Source: Elmis aenea
Taxonomy: Eukaryota > Arthropoda > Insecta > Coleoptera > Elmidae
Length of the DNA: 64,000 nucleotides
Direction of reading: 5' to 3'
NCBI GenBank assembly: GCA_947652605.1
Contig: OX393577.1
Location: forward strand, 61,962,108 to 62,026,107
The position numbers and the translations under genes were made by a program. Each line of letters begins with the position of its first letter. Positions within the stretch are counted from its first letter, which is position 1. Under the pieces are notes generated by a model. The model did no database searches and was not told the DNA's origin. It was given only the letters and a program-made list of their open reading frames with translations. This document shows, piece after piece, positions 11,985 through 24,239 of this stretch.

Positions 11985-12650
11985 GAATATACTCGTAATA
12001 TGAAAAAAATTATAGTAACATAACACTTTTTTTTCCATACCTCTTTTGAATACTTATTTTTTGGCATATGTAATAGATGTCCTAGCCCTCTTAGTTGGTT
12101 TGATTCTATCTTTTCTTTTGTATCACTGAATAAGTATATTATGGCTAATCTTATCAATTAGTTTACATCATTTTATTCTTCCAAAAAATGTATCTCCTGC
12201 GTCTGTATTCTTTGGTTTTGCTTTCTTGTTAGTTCCCAAGATTTTGAATTATATGTAAGAATTGGTACGGACAGTATAATAAATACTCGAGTCTTAATTT
12301 CTTTTGAGATATCCTTCTTACTTAACGGGCATTTATTATTGGCGTGGTAAAATTTCATCGCTGCAGCTATTCTGTTATTGAATTCTTCTACCAATTTGCC
12401 ATTCTCTGCAACTAATGTTCCTAAATATTATGAACTTGCTACCTGCTCTATTCGTTCATGTTTTAACATAACTAAAACCGCAAAATGATTCTTCCTTAAA
12501 ACCATAGTCTTAGATTTCATTTATATTGATGCTCAATTATTGTATCTTTTTAGTGTTTCTTCCCATAAACCTAGATTATGCTGACAGTCTTTTTCGTTTT
12601 GGCTAATAGTACCACGGCATCTGCAAAGGCCACTTCTGTTAAGGATGTAG
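11985..12650 (-). pseudogene. RTE-type LINE reverse transcriptase fragment
   Basis: From 12650 downward, frames join to give EVAFADAVVLLAKT (RT motif C, FADD changed to FADA), then YLGTLVAENGK, EFNNRIAAAMKFY, a KTRVF...LTYNSKSWELT stretch, RIQTQEIHFLE and NQLRGLGHLLHMP. This series is the C-terminal half of insect RTE-clade polyproteins annotated as endonuclease-reverse transcriptase. Several frameshifts and a stop separate the pieces. Its relatives in this window are at 33510-33987, 48887-49213 and 49366-49840; this copy is the most decayed and has no visible target duplication. Confidence 0.8.
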
Positions 12651-12779
12651 GTTTTCCTTACCCCAGTAGTTTTATTTGTAAAACTTAACTATAACATTTT
12701 GGTTTCTCTATTTGAACTTGCTTAAGTTTTCTGTTGTTTTTGATTTTCTAACATCAACTTTCTTATTTTAAATACGGCT

Positions 12780-13005
12780 GATGTTACAATAACAAAACCA
12801 AATGAAGATAAGTAAAATGTACATTTCAAGTCTACGCAAAAAGTGCTTCAATAATGTCGAAAAATATTTTGAGTGCGATTTCAAATAAGCAAGTTACAAG
12901 CAAAAATCAAAAACCTTGATTATTTTGAACCATTTAACCAACTCTGTATCTCTTGCCGTTTACGAGATCCCCATGTTGTCTACTTTAACTGGGACACCCT
13001 GTGTA
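12780..13005 (-). repeat. Dispersed repeat with header motif
   Basis: Read on the minus strand from about 13004 it shows ACAGGGTGTCCCAGTTAAAG followed by CATGGGGATCTCGTAAACGG. This is the same arrangement as at 21340-21380 and 59555-59767. A second truncated header (GGACACCCTATATT) is at 13073-13086. Confidence 0.65.
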
Positions 13006-13089
13006 GGGAAGGGCACATAAAAAAGTGTTTGTCCTTAACATTCGATTTGTGAAAAAATTAGACATTTTTTGTGGGACACCCTATATTAT

Positions 13090-14598
13090 ATTATAAGTTT
13101 AACATTTGCAACTTTTAAATTATTTGTATCTGTTAAAAGGCATAGTTTTTTTAAACTCCTTTGTTATACTGTTAAAAAAAACAATGTTTTTAAGATACTA
13201 TTAGATATTAAATTTTACAAGATATATTTATCACAGTTTGAAAATTTTTAATTCAAAACAATACAAGACAATAAAAAAATTGTTTTAAAACGATAAGGTC
13301 TGACAAACAATTCAATTTTGATGGATGTTAGGCATAGGTATATCAAAGCAAAACCAGGTTATATGTGTATCATAACAGTAGATACTACTCTCATATTAAT
13401 AAAAATTAATTTATTAATTTGTTGCAAAACAAAAATTATGTGGTTAGGTATTTAATTACCTAGTACATTACTACAACAATACTTATAGAAAGTTTTAAGT
13501 ACATACTTTGGTTAGTTCATTTAAACATAATCAAAAAGTAAGCTGGATCAAACCCTCAATAAAAGAAAGTATTGTGTTTTATATCTAGATTTGTCACTTG
13601 ATGCATAAAATTTCCAATTTAAATTTGCGTGACTTTTGTTTTGAAATAAACAGCGCGCTTGTTGACAACATATGTATAAGCTAGGTAGTTAAAAATTTAC
13701 ATTTTACACAATTACAAGCCTGATCAGGATTTTGATGATCCAGGAGATTGCTTCCCAAATCTAATACAACGATCGCGAGCTTACTGTTTGAAATTAATGC
13801 ATTTTTTAAACCTCTTCCATTACATTCCATTACACAAATATCGTTTAGATTAAAGGGTCACCTTTATGTTTGAACGATCCTGCAAAACATTCTTTAAATC
13901 AACATTTAGATCAAGAAGAAATAATAATTAAAGAATTGAAAAAAAACATGGTATTATTTTAGTTAAAACTGTATAACTTTAAAGTTTTTCGCAATGATTG
14001 CAACTTTGTTTTTATTTTCTTCGGTGAAAACATATAAAAGCATGCTCACTTATTCATCAACGTTAATGTTTCATGGTAGTAGGAATAGACAAGCCGATAA
14101 ACTAACAAATAAGTCATCAGTTTACGTTCTACCAGTTCTATCGCATTACGACAGAGACAGCTGTATTTAATAAATAATAACTCGACGAAATATTTATAAT
14201 CACACCTGCTTGATTTTGTAGTCGCCTACAAACGGAATTCTCAGAGAAAAAACAGGTAATTTTTACGTAAATTTATGATAGGCCATTAAAATAACGTATT
14301 GGTTTTGACGGTTTGGTCATTTCTTACGCTAATTATGGACACAGCTAATTTTTAATGACATTAAATTCGTTTCGAATGGCCATTTACACATTTCTTATTA
14401 ATAAAATCAAAAGATTCACGCATCGAATGATTAATATAATATTGATGTTAAGAAACGTTTTGAAATACTAGAAAGTGTTGTTTGGTAATTAAGTGTTTAT
14501 TATTTATTATAGATAAACTTCATTAAAAGTCACTTGAAATCGAAGTATTTTTGCTAAAGTGTTAAACCAGTTTCAAAACCCTTGTTCCTTTATCACTT
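13090..14598. other. Intergenic, no feature seen
   Basis: AT-rich, no supported gene, RNA or bounded repeat. Confidence 0.5.
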
Positions 14599-14601
14599 TT
14601 A

Positions 14602-15931
14602 GGCCCGCTGCACACGTACGTTTTTCGCCCGCAGCGGGCCCGCAGCGGGCAAGTTATTTGCGGTGCTATAGTACATTGTAGTATCAGGGCCGTCTCTAGG
14701 TGTTTTGGCGCCCGGGGCAAGAACGAAAAATTGCGCTCCCTTAAAAAAAAAAAATAGTTTCTCCGAGCCTACTTGTTCGTGCGGGTTTGGAAAATGGGGC
14801 TCGTTTTAAAAAACACTTCATAAAACACACATATGCACATATAATATTAATTTTTAATAATAAATAAATAAGTAGGTAACATTTAATTTAAGGAACATAC
14901 ACAGTGTACCTGTTTGTGTTCTTTCTGGAATGTCAGGATAAATGCTTGTACATGTAAATGCCAAATTTTAAACCATTTTAGCGACTTTTATGCAATGCCC
15001 AAAGGATCGTAAATTTTCCAAGGACGAATGTTTCTGGAGTTAGGGATAACCTATTAACATAGTTAATAAGACCACCGTAGTATGTAATTGTACACATTGA
15101 TTTACTTTATAGCCTCGATTTTTGTACCATTTATGTTTATTTGACACAAAAGAGAAGTTTATTTTACTTTTTGTTGTTAGTATAAGTAGTATTTGTAGTG
15201 TTTAAGTGGTCTTATACATATACTTCCTTTGTTAATTAAAGGTAAACATTTCATTCTCTGGTATCAGTTTTTCTATTAAGCGGACACCTCTTATGTCCAC
15301 TTATACTGTATTTGTAAGTCTTGTATTTTTATTTTATTTACATTTATCTTTCATAGTAAATGTTCAGTGTTTAATGAACCTCTTCATTGCTACTATGTTC
15401 ATAAAACTTTATTAAGGAATTTTTTTTTTTTTTATTTACTGAAAACATATATTTACTAACCTAAGAGTCACAGCTAACATTTCCACTGGAGGTATGGCAA
15501 GTCTCATACATGTATCTTGAGACATTATCTTATCACTTATTCTACCCAGCAGCTCGTCGAACGATGGGACACTCATTCTGAAGTAATTATAAAACTTGTC
15601 TCGATTTTCTCTTAAATCACCAAAAGATCACCAAAAGATCGCCCAAACTCTCCCCTTGCTCGGTGAACGGATGCACCCAATAACGCCTTTTGTTTTTAGA
15701 AACATAATGTTTGTATACCAGGTATGCAAATGCTACCCGTTTTCTATGTGACACCTCCATATGTGATGCGAAAAGAAAAGCACACTGTGGCGCTCGGAAA
15801 AGAACGAATGCCTGACTGAATAACAATTACGGCCGCAAAAAAACCTACGTGAGCATCAAAGCAACTTCGCCACCGGTCGGGCGCCCGCAGCGGGCCCGCT
15901 GCGGGCCAAAAACGTACGTGTGCAGCGGGCC
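14602..15931 (-). mobile_element. PIF/Harbinger element with TTA duplication
   Basis: Terminal inverted repeats of about 54 bp begin GGCCCGCTGCACACGTACGT at 14602 and at the complement of 15931, and include GCCCGCAGCGGGCCCGC palindromic words. TTA lies directly outside both ends (14599-14601 and 15932-15934), the standard Harbinger duplication. A transposase exon lies near the right end on the minus strand. The left two-thirds is noncoding and includes an unpaired CAGGGCCGTCTCTAGG end at 14684, perhaps a fragment of another DNA transposon. At 1.3 kb this is an internally deleted copy. Confidence 0.9.
15440..15760 (-). pseudogene. Harbinger transposase first exon
   Basis: An ATG at 15758-15760 (minus) opens MEVSHRKRVAFAYLVYKHYV followed by RRYWVHPFTEQGES, the R-x-x-WVHP start typical of HARBI1-like transposases. 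After a frameshift at an 11-bp tandem duplication (15622-15643) the frame continues ENRDKFYNYFRMS, FDELLGRISDKI and LAIPPVEMLAVTLR. D-x-F-x-N-Y-F-R-M-S and the L-A-x-T-L-R ending are Harbinger signatures. The last codon is followed by AGGTTAGTAA, a plausible 5' splice site, so this looks like exon 1 with the DDE nuclease exons deleted. Except for the duplication it is well preserved. Confidence 0.8.
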
Positions 15932-15934
15932 TTA

Positions 15935-17504
15935 GTCTTATTTATTTTTCTATAAACTCTGCTGTTACCTTTCGTTACACTACACACTTGTAGTCCTTCG
16001 GGTCATAGTGGGCCGAAAAAAAAAACTGATGCCATGCTATGACATATTATTGCTTTAAACATAAAAAGCGCTATTTGCAATAAACAGTTTAAATTTTAAC
16101 AATATACAGGTATAATGAAAATAATATATGGTTTAAAATACACAATGGTCTAATTGCATAAAAGCTAAACCCGGAATTAATCCTGGGTTAACGCCTCAAA
16201 CTAGGAATCTGTATTTTACATAATAAAAATTTAAAATGGGTCATAATGACCCCAGGCAAAGAGCAGTATTAACACACATTTTATTTATAAAAATGCATTT
16301 AACTAAACCAATACAGTTTAAGATTATTGTCGTTGCCAACAATACCATGACAGCTCTGTGTGTATCTGTGTATAAATAGATAAATAAATGAAACTGCAAA
16401 TGACAAAAAAACTAATTTTGCAGTTAGACAAAAAATATTTAAAAAAAATTGATTTGTTAATTAAGTTTATTCATTATGGCTTTAAAATGTTTTACAAAAG
16501 TTTTGACTTTCAGTCGTGACACTATGGAACTACTTAAGTGTACATTTTGCAACCTTTTTCCCCATAATAATATAAATTAAGCGTATTTATTTAAAAGCTA
16601 TAATATATCAAACGTAATGAGCCACTTAAACTCATGCAAAAACATGTATTTAAAACTAATGTTATGATTAGAGTGATTTTTGTGATTAATTATGTAAATA
16701 AACGCGTTTATAATCCCGGGCAATATTTTTACAACGTCCAGAGCAAATATATTAATACTCTCCGCTTGAAATCCACTATTGACACAAATATATGAATGGA
16801 AACTAATTACTGTGAGAAATATGGAAAATAAATCACTATGAAAAAGCGATAAAATTGAATAGAGCAGGAGCAAATTAATTTAAGTAGGTAAACAAATCAC
16901 CACAGAAATTACTGGCCGTGAAATACGTTATAATTTAAATAAATTATATCTGGAGTAACAATTAACATTCTCAATCAAAGACCTATTGAACAGCGTAATA
17001 ACTAACAGTTAGAAGGAATTGTACGATTTATAACGTTTTTGCATATTTTTTTTTGCTCGACGCGCCTGTGCTTACAAGTATGATAATATGATTTTTGTTA
17101 AAAATGTAGCGCAAAATTAGTTTTCAACGCAGCAATAAAGAAAAATGCGCAAAAACTATACCTAATTAATTAGTTTACACAATAACGTTGTAGTTAATGC
17201 TAAGTGTTGGCTATACAAAAACAATATAATTCATGTAAACTATTTATAACAAGTACAGCATTCTAAATTAACTTTTTTAATTGGTGCATGCAAAAAGTTT
17301 TAATGTATCTAATAACGCAAGATTATTTATATATTCCTCTCTCTTTTAAATAACTAGTATATGAGCAAAAAAAAATATTTTATATGTTTATAATCGTTAT
17401 TAGTGAGGCTAATATTTTTACAGTTTCTGTTAAATTTAAATGTTGTTCCACTGAATAGAACTATATGAACAAATAATCGTTGTTATGTATGCAATTTTTT
17501 TTTT
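15935..17504. other. Intergenic, no feature seen
   Basis: No supported gene or bounded repeat; a 91-codon minus frame at 16598-16873 has no family features. Confidence 0.5.
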
Positions 17505-18665
17505 AAGACGTTTTCTTTCGGAGTTACACCCCCCTAAAGAGGAGCGGTAAAATAAGATTTTTATTTTATATCTCAAATTAGGAGATGTGTAGGAGAATAA
17601 TATTTAGTAAATGTTTTGTAAGGTTTCCCAGTGTAATATTTTTAATTATTTCCCACCTTCACAAAGGGCTGAAGTGCAACCCCTGTCTTTTTTTTTATCA
17701 GAACTTTTTGGAGGTTTGCAATTTAACAGATTTTTATGCGTTTATTGGTCGTTTCCAAGAAATCCAAGTTTATGATTGGTCGACAATATAAATTTGAAGA
17801 TGGACGTAAATATTTTGGTCTTGATAATTTTTTGTCGAATTTCGGCGACCAGTAGCGTTACTTTAATAGAGAATAAACCACACCCCTTACGCACCACTCT
17901 GACATAACATACATTTAATTTGCCAGGTAGGTTGGGTCAAGGAAATTTTTTGACAAAATATAAGCGTGCATTGCAAATAATCTATAATTTTTGACAAATC
18001 TTCACTCATGCAAGTTGAATAAAAAAAAAATCACTCGTGTCTTTTTCAGCTTAACTTGCATTCGGACATGTTTACCAAAAATTATCGATAATTTTCAATG
18101 CACTTGTTATATTACTACTGAATATTTGATGGTTCATGTTCACTCATTTAATTTTTTACTCAAAAACTGTAGGATTTTCAGGAAAATTTTGAAAATAAAA
18201 AATTTCTAAATAAACCAAGCTTTCAAATAAAATTTTTTAAATTGCAAAATTTCAACCCTCCAAAAAGTTTTGATAAAAAAAATAAACGGGGTCGCACTTT
18301 TTAGCCCCCTCTGAAGGTGAGAGATAATAAAAATATTGCTATGGAAAACTTTTTAATAAGTACAAAACATCTACCAAATATTATTCTCCTACACATTTTC
18401 AAATTTGAGATAAAAAATAAAAAACCCTATTTTACCGCTCCTCTTTAGGGGGTATAACAATAAAAATCTATCAAATTTTAATCTCCTACACCTTTCCAAA
18501 TTAAAAAAAAATAAAATAAAAACCTAATTTTACAGCTCCTCTTTAGGAGGGTGTCACTCCTAAAAGGGACGTCTAAGAAAAACAATTTATACAAAAGCTC
18601 CACTTAATTTTCGATAAAAAATTACCTCCACAAGATTTTTGCAATATTTAAGAAACAACCTGTAT
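17505..18665. repeat. 1.1-kb imperfect palindrome (fold-back repeat)
   Basis: The left arm at 17508-17725 (with CTAAAGAGGAGCGGTAAAAT) is complementary to 18239-18460, and nearer the centre TGCATTGCAAATAATC at 17967 pairs with 18087-18107. All pairs share a centre near 18035. The right arm holds a second diverged copy of its outer part (18462-18575), so that arm is partly duplicated. The right arm alone recurs at 57115-57390, and it ends in CCTGTATATA like other dispersed repeats here. Not coding; class unknown. Confidence 0.8.
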
Positions 18666-18669
18666 ATAA

Positions 18670-21130
18670 TTAATGCCTAAATGAGCCAGAACTTGTAGAA
18701 AATAATCTTTGTACTGTACAGTATATAGTAGACCAATTTTAAATAATAATTTTACCTTAACTACTTAAGTACATTAATTCTTTAATTTTGGTACTGTTAT
18801 AAAGGTAATTTTGTCACCAACGATACTAATTGTTAGAAATATTTATATGAATTGACACACACATTGATTAAACTTAATAGATTATTAATTTACTGCAGAT
18901 TTGAATATTATGTTCATCTCCCTAAAAAAAAAAAATTTATTATAATAAAATCCACGTTATGTTTTACCGTTTTTAACCATTAAATTTTACTTTTTCTAAA
19001 GATAAATTTTGTTGGCATGATGTTTTGTTACTATTAACTTTTAATTAAAATGAAGGATGCTTAATTTATCTCATTATGCTGAGTGCCATCGCATTCTTAA
19101 GTAGTTTTGTTGCAGCGACTAATTAGATGAGATCATTAGCAAAATTTCTTTAATTAACAGTCTTTAAGCGAGTTAATACAGGACCGTTTACCAATAAATT
19201 AATTTTTTGCTTCGCAATAAGTTTATTTAAAAGTCCCTGTCAAAAGCTTTTGCATAATCACAATAAATCTGCAATAAGTCAAAGATTTTATTAAATTACA
19301 CAGAGCGACATATCGTTATAATAAAGACGTGAGTAACACCACAGCCTTTTTAATTAAAAGCGAACCAGTACTAATTGGTTAAAACAGAATTAAACGATAA
19401 ATAACAATAAAACAAACAGCTTAAGGTGAGTTTTGATGAAATATTCAAATTGGTGGTAATATGCGTGAAGGCGCAGAGTAAAAAAATAATTGAAGGAAGC
19501 CGTACAATGTAAATTTGGTTGTGAGGATTTCTCTCGGAGAGCTGGGAGCGACTGATCAAAATTCCAGAACAATAACTTCATCGAAATTAGGTATTCATTG
19601 CCTTCAAAGGCTTGAAATATGCTTCAACTCTTTAATTTCCTTAAAAAATAAATCAATAAGCTACCTATAGTTCCCCAGAAATTATTGACACAGTAATGTT
19701 ACTGTCATCTATAATTTATGTAAGAACATAGAAATGGCTTACATACGTTTGATGTATGGTTCCAAACACCAATATCAGTTAAGCTAACTGCGGGCAAGCC
19801 TATTTTTGAAACAATCTTCACAGTTTTATAATAAAGATTTATGCTAGATAACAACATAAAAAGTATCGGGATGTATTATTTAAATATGCTGGATTATGCT
19901 CGCTCTGTAGTGCCTCTCATGTCCAAATAAATCTTACACTATAATAAAAAATTGAGGACACGAGTTTGTGATCGTCGCAACATTCGATATGACCCAAGCG
20001 AATAAGTTACATTGGTGTTTTACTGGTAGTGCAATTTTTTACAAATATCTAAGGCTCAATCTATCGTGTTCTACAAAACGTATTTATATTAATACATAAC
20101 TACAACCAAAAAAAACTTTTTTTACAAGGGATTATTTGTAGAATTATAAAACAATTAAAGGACTCATGTTTAGTCTGCAGCAATTTTTAAGAAATGCGGT
20201 CTTAAAACAATTCTAGTTTTTCTTCAAAATATTCTTTATTTAAAGTAAGTTATATTAAGCAAAACTTATTTAGATTAGTAAATGAATCAATTAAATAATT
20301 GACCCATTTTTCAACGTAATATTTTAATTTATCCTAAAGCACAGACAATTTGACTGTCTTTTTATGAACATGATGTTTTATTTTATGCCAATTACGTGTT
20401 AAAATTATTATGTAGCATCAACTTTAAACAACATAACGCGCTGTAATAAAACTTTCCTGATTAAAATTTAGTAGTTGCAAACAACAAACAGCCATATAAT
20501 CTGGCCGAACATATTTCACGCATTTACAGTTATGTTTTGTAAACGATTTAGCGGCAACAATGTGTATTTTAACAGAAGTTACGTGCCTCGCGAAGTCGCC
20601 CACATCATAATAACATGAAATTTACAATACCAGATTGGTCTTACATGACAATAATTGATAATCTATGGGGCCATTCTAAACCCATACACGAATTCCTGTG
20701 CACGCGACTTGATTTCCGCCGAGTTTTCGCTCATTGGCGAGTGAAGCAGAACGGTTTCGATTAGTTTGACCCTCTCTAGAAATATTTTACGATCGCGTCG
20801 TTTGTTCGACAATGTAACGATCAATATACCGCGTGTTTGAAAACAAAAGCGTTTCAGGGCACATCTTACAAGGGAGGGTCAAGATACGTTGTCGCTAGAA
20901 TTTGATTAAGGCTGTGTTTATTTTGCATCAAGAACATCAAAACTAAATGTTTTCCAAAGTTATACGTGCCACTGGCCATTTCCTTCGGAAAAATAGGGGA
21001 AAAACTGAAAAATTTGTATAAAAAGGTCATTTTTTCGATCGCGATTGATACCTACATACCTACAGGTACAACACCGGTTGTCCATCAACTTATAAGTCGG
21101 CACCTCCTTTAGTCCGCACAAAATTACGGG
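18670..21130. other. Intergenic, no feature seen
   Basis: I find no gene, RNA or bounded repeat in this 2.4-kb stretch. Short open frames near 19.4-19.6 kb and 20.96-21.19 kb overlap each other or known repeat sequence and show no family motif. Confidence 0.45.
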
Positions 21131-21134
21131 AGAA

Positions 21135-21382
21135 AATTTGAAATTTCCCCAAAAATATTTTTGTACCATCAAGTATAAGCGAGTTATTAACAATTTAAAA
21201 AAACGTCTATTTTGATTTTTAATTATTATCTACCGTACCATAAAACTTTTCTAAAACATAAAAGCATCACTGAATAGGTCTCAGAAAGGGAAACAATTTG
21301 TCTAATTTAAACTTCTCAGTAGCCCTTACCGTTTACGAGATCCCAATAGTAACCGCTCTAAATGGACCACCCTGTATATAGC
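21135..21382 (-). repeat. Dispersed repeat, copy 1 of 3
   Basis: The stretch TTGTACCATCAAGTATAAGC to CCACCCTGTATATA matches 59370-59598 throughout and 59640-59767 in its last 125 bp. Minus-strand reading starts TATATACAGGGTGGTCCA and then GGGATCTCGTAAACGG. No coding content. Confidence 0.8.
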
Positions 21383-21389
21383 AGATTCG

Positions 21390-22038
21390 TTTAAACTGAT
21401 TGAAAACAAAAATTCTGCAAACAAACTGCGCCAAAACGGGTAAGAGTTGTACAAATTTTTTTACATTTTTAGAAATAAAAAACGCAAAAGAATATGTGCC
21501 AATAATTTAGTGTTTTGAAATTATAACCTGACAACTTATTATTTTCTTAATAATTTTTGCATTAAAGAGTTTGCATAAGTAAAACATTTTGAGGTAAAAA
21601 CTTGTATGGTAATGATTTACTTTACTTTCTACAGGAAGCAATAATCGCATTAAAAAAAAAACAGTTTAATTTTCATATAATTATATACCTGCTGTAATTA
21701 AACTCCAACTAAGATGAAAAAGCTACATCAGATGCAACAAACACTACAAGAATTTGATGAGAAACTAATTTAGAAAAGGAAAATCAAAAACAAAGCAAAA
21801 ATAATTTGTTGTTTAGACATAAGCTGCATTAAAAACATTAACAACAATTTAAAATTTGAGAAGCGAAGAACACAATATAATTCGTTTGTGCATATCCCTA
21901 ATGCAAATAAGAAATGCATTTCTGGACTCAATTGTTTCAACTAAACAAAAGGCAAAGTGCGTGATGTCAAGTCAACATCCTTTTGGAAATCGCACGGAAT
22001 GTTAGCGGTTAATTTTTTAACTGAACGTCGAGCTATAC
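21390..22038. other. Intergenic, no feature seen
   Basis: No supported feature. Confidence 0.5.
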
Positions 22039-22047
22039 ACTTTAATG

Positions 22048-22717
22048 GGGTCTAGGAACATTCTTCGCCCACAATTCTTCGCCCACAATTCTTTGTCCAC
22101 AATTCTTCGCCCACAATTCTTCGCCCACAATTCTTCGCCCACAATTCTTCGCCCACAATTCTTCGCCCACAATTCTTCGCCCACAATTCTTCGCCTCCAC
22201 AATAATTCTTCGCCCACATTTCTTCGCCTACACAATTCTTCGCCGCCACAATTCTTCGCCGCCACATTTTTTCGCCGCATACAAGCATATAACAAATTTT
22301 GTTTGTAAATGTGATTGTTTTTATTTATAACGTAATTTTTACAGGTTATTTTATATTAGCCATTAGCCTAAAGTTGTTTCTTCTATATTAATACTTTTTC
22401 TTTTAATATTATGTTTAAAAATTGCTACATAAATAGCGTATGTTGTGATTTTTAACTTTGTTTATGTTATTATACTATAAATAAAAATTATATTAACCTA
22501 ACCTAACCTGACATGACCTAGCCTAATGTAAAATAATCTGTAAAAATTACGTTATAAATAAAAATAATCACATTTACAAACAAAATTTGTGATATGCTTG
22601 TATGCGGCGAAAAACTGTGGCGGCGAAGAATTGTGTAGGCGAAGAATTGTGGGCAAAGAATTGTGGGCGTAGAATTGTGGAGGCGAAGAATTGTGGGCGA
22701 AGAATGTTCCGGACACG
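22048..22717. mobile_element. Fold-back element built of 14-bp repeats
   Basis: Perfect 9-bp copies of ACTTTAATG flank it (22039-22047 and 22718-22726). The ends GGAACATTCTTCGCCCACAA are inverted at 22055 and 22710. The left arm has about nine tandem copies of ATTCTTCGCCCACA (22068-22190) and then looser CTTCGCC units; the right arm has the complement with fewer units (22605-22702). Inside these, about 110 bp more is inverted (22272-22385 against 22500-22605). Apparent open frames across the repeats on both strands are artefacts of a 14-bp period. Nine-base duplication and long repeat-built ends resemble Mutator-type (MULE) fold-back elements; that class is an inference. Confidence 0.85.
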
Positions 22718-22726
22718 ACTTTAATG

Positions 22727-23650
22727 AATACAGATTAAAATGCAATCAGAAACAAAAAAAAAATTGTGTCAGGGTTATGTGTGTTTCCTACAAGATAATG
22801 GTTGACCTCATGCGGGAACGAAAACAATTGAAAAATTGAAAAATGCAGTGGGACCTTTACCCCCACCCAGAATGCAGTCTAAATCTTGCTTCCTTCGGTT
22901 CTCATCTTTTAAAACTCCTGTAAGAATTTTTAGAAAGGAGCTTAAGTCAAATCTTTTTTGGACTGGATTAACTTGCAGCCAAAAGTTATGTTTCAGAGAA
23001 AAAAATCGAAAAGTTTCCTTATCAATGGCACAAGTGTATCCAAATGCATGGGAACCTTATAAAAATTATACAATTTTTATTCGTTTAAGTGTTTCAAGTT
23101 TATTTTTTATAAATAAATTTCTGGTTAAACTTGAACGCTCCTGGTATTTTGTAAGACTACTGTTAATTACTTTCTAGGATACTAATTTCGTTGGCATGGT
23201 AACGGTTCACACAAAATAAACGTAATTTTGATACATCATATTATCGACATAACGCACAGGAGATTACCAATAGTTTTTTTTTAACACACACACGTCGAAA
23301 AACATTTGGTGGCCACACGGGCTATTTGTTAAATACGTTTCGGTAAATATTCGGTATAAATCAGTTTCACTTTTACCAGAAAAATTAATGAACATGTTTT
23401 TTTCCTAATAATAAAATTAAAATATTAAAACAGACAGCTCCGCTGGAAAGGGTTTATACGAGTTTGTTCATCAGCACATAATAAATTATTTTGTGACCTC
23501 TGTCCGTAGCAAGATTTATTAACTCTCCAGTCAGATACACACCGATATTACTCATTAAAGAATAAATAAACAATTTTTTACTTTTGACTTAAGCATGAAG
23601 TTTGCGTAAAAACATTTCCTATTTAAAATATTCGCTTAGAGAATGTTTAG
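22727..23650. other. Intergenic; one unexplained open frame
   Basis: A 113-codon frame at 22836-23177 starts with a Pro-rich stretch and ends hydrophobic, but matches no family I know and is A/T-biased like its surroundings. I do not call it a gene. Nothing else is seen. Confidence 0.45.
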
Positions 23651-23654
23651 AGTG

Positions 23655-23912
23655 TAAATATTAAGAAGTTTAAGCATGGGGATCTCGCTTATTATAATAG
23701 CTAGAGCATAGCTTAAATTTGGAAAAGTTGCTAAATTTGGTGCTCATTAATAATCTGAAGAGAAATTGGAAATATCTCAAACGGTATCCGGGAAAATTAG
23801 GAAAAACCGGAAAATACGATTTCTGAAAATCGTCTATAACTCCTTTGAAGTATGAAATATTTTAATTGTGTTAAAACATTGCTCAAGCAACTTTTTAAGC
23901 CGAATCGGATGG
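23655..23912 (+). repeat. Dispersed repeat, partner of 57410-57655
   Basis: From GTTTAAGCATGGGGATCTCG to CTTTTTAAGCCGAATCGGAT this runs parallel to 57415-57655 with small indels only. It lacks the TACAGGGTG start present in the partner. Noncoding. Confidence 0.85.
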
Positions 23913-23937
23913 GGGTCACAAATTTTTCCTAGATCGA

Positions 23938-24229
23938 TTCGTTTTTGTTCCATGAGAACCAACTTTTTTTTTTCTTATGGGCGCAATTTTTGCTATTTAC
24001 ATAATCAAATAGCATTTATTTTTCTGAATCCATTGATGTATCACACATGGTAATTATAATGGTTATTGTTTAAAACCCTTTTTTTTTTATTTTGACAACG
24101 AATAAAGAAATAAAATACCATGTGTGATATATCAATGAATTTAGAAAAATAAATGCTATTTGATTATTTAAAGGCAAAATTGCGCCCATAAGAAAAACTA
24201 AAGTTGTTTACCATAAAACAAAAACGAAC
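23938..24229. repeat. Inverted repeat, ~114-bp arms
   Basis: Arm 23938-24051 (with TTATGGGCGCAATTTTTGC and AATAGCATTTATTTTTCTG) is complementary to 24117-24229, with a 65-nt AT-rich loop. It follows directly after the dispersed repeat that ends near 23912 and may be part of the same element. Confidence 0.8.
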
Positions 24230-24239
24230 CATTCTGTAT

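Noticed and set aside
14684..14750. Unpaired CAGGGCCGTCTCTAGG end inside the 14.6-kb Harbinger
   Set aside because: Looks like a DNA-transposon end, but I found no matching second end or target duplication.
15268..15312. Short CAGT...ACTG segment with TTAAGCGGACAC, resembling a pogo/Tigger end pair
   Set aside because: Too short and imperfect to support as an element.
22062..22200. Possible CRISPR-like array
   Set aside because: Units are contiguous 14-mers without spacers, in a eukaryotic fold-back element.
22017..22308. Open frames of 78-92 codons on both strands
   Set aside because: They only read a 14-bp tandem repeat; repeats whose unit is not a multiple of three cycle through the frames and stay open by lack of stop words.
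22836..23177. 113-codon open frame
   Set aside because: No recognisable family, no homologous copy in the window, AT-driven composition.
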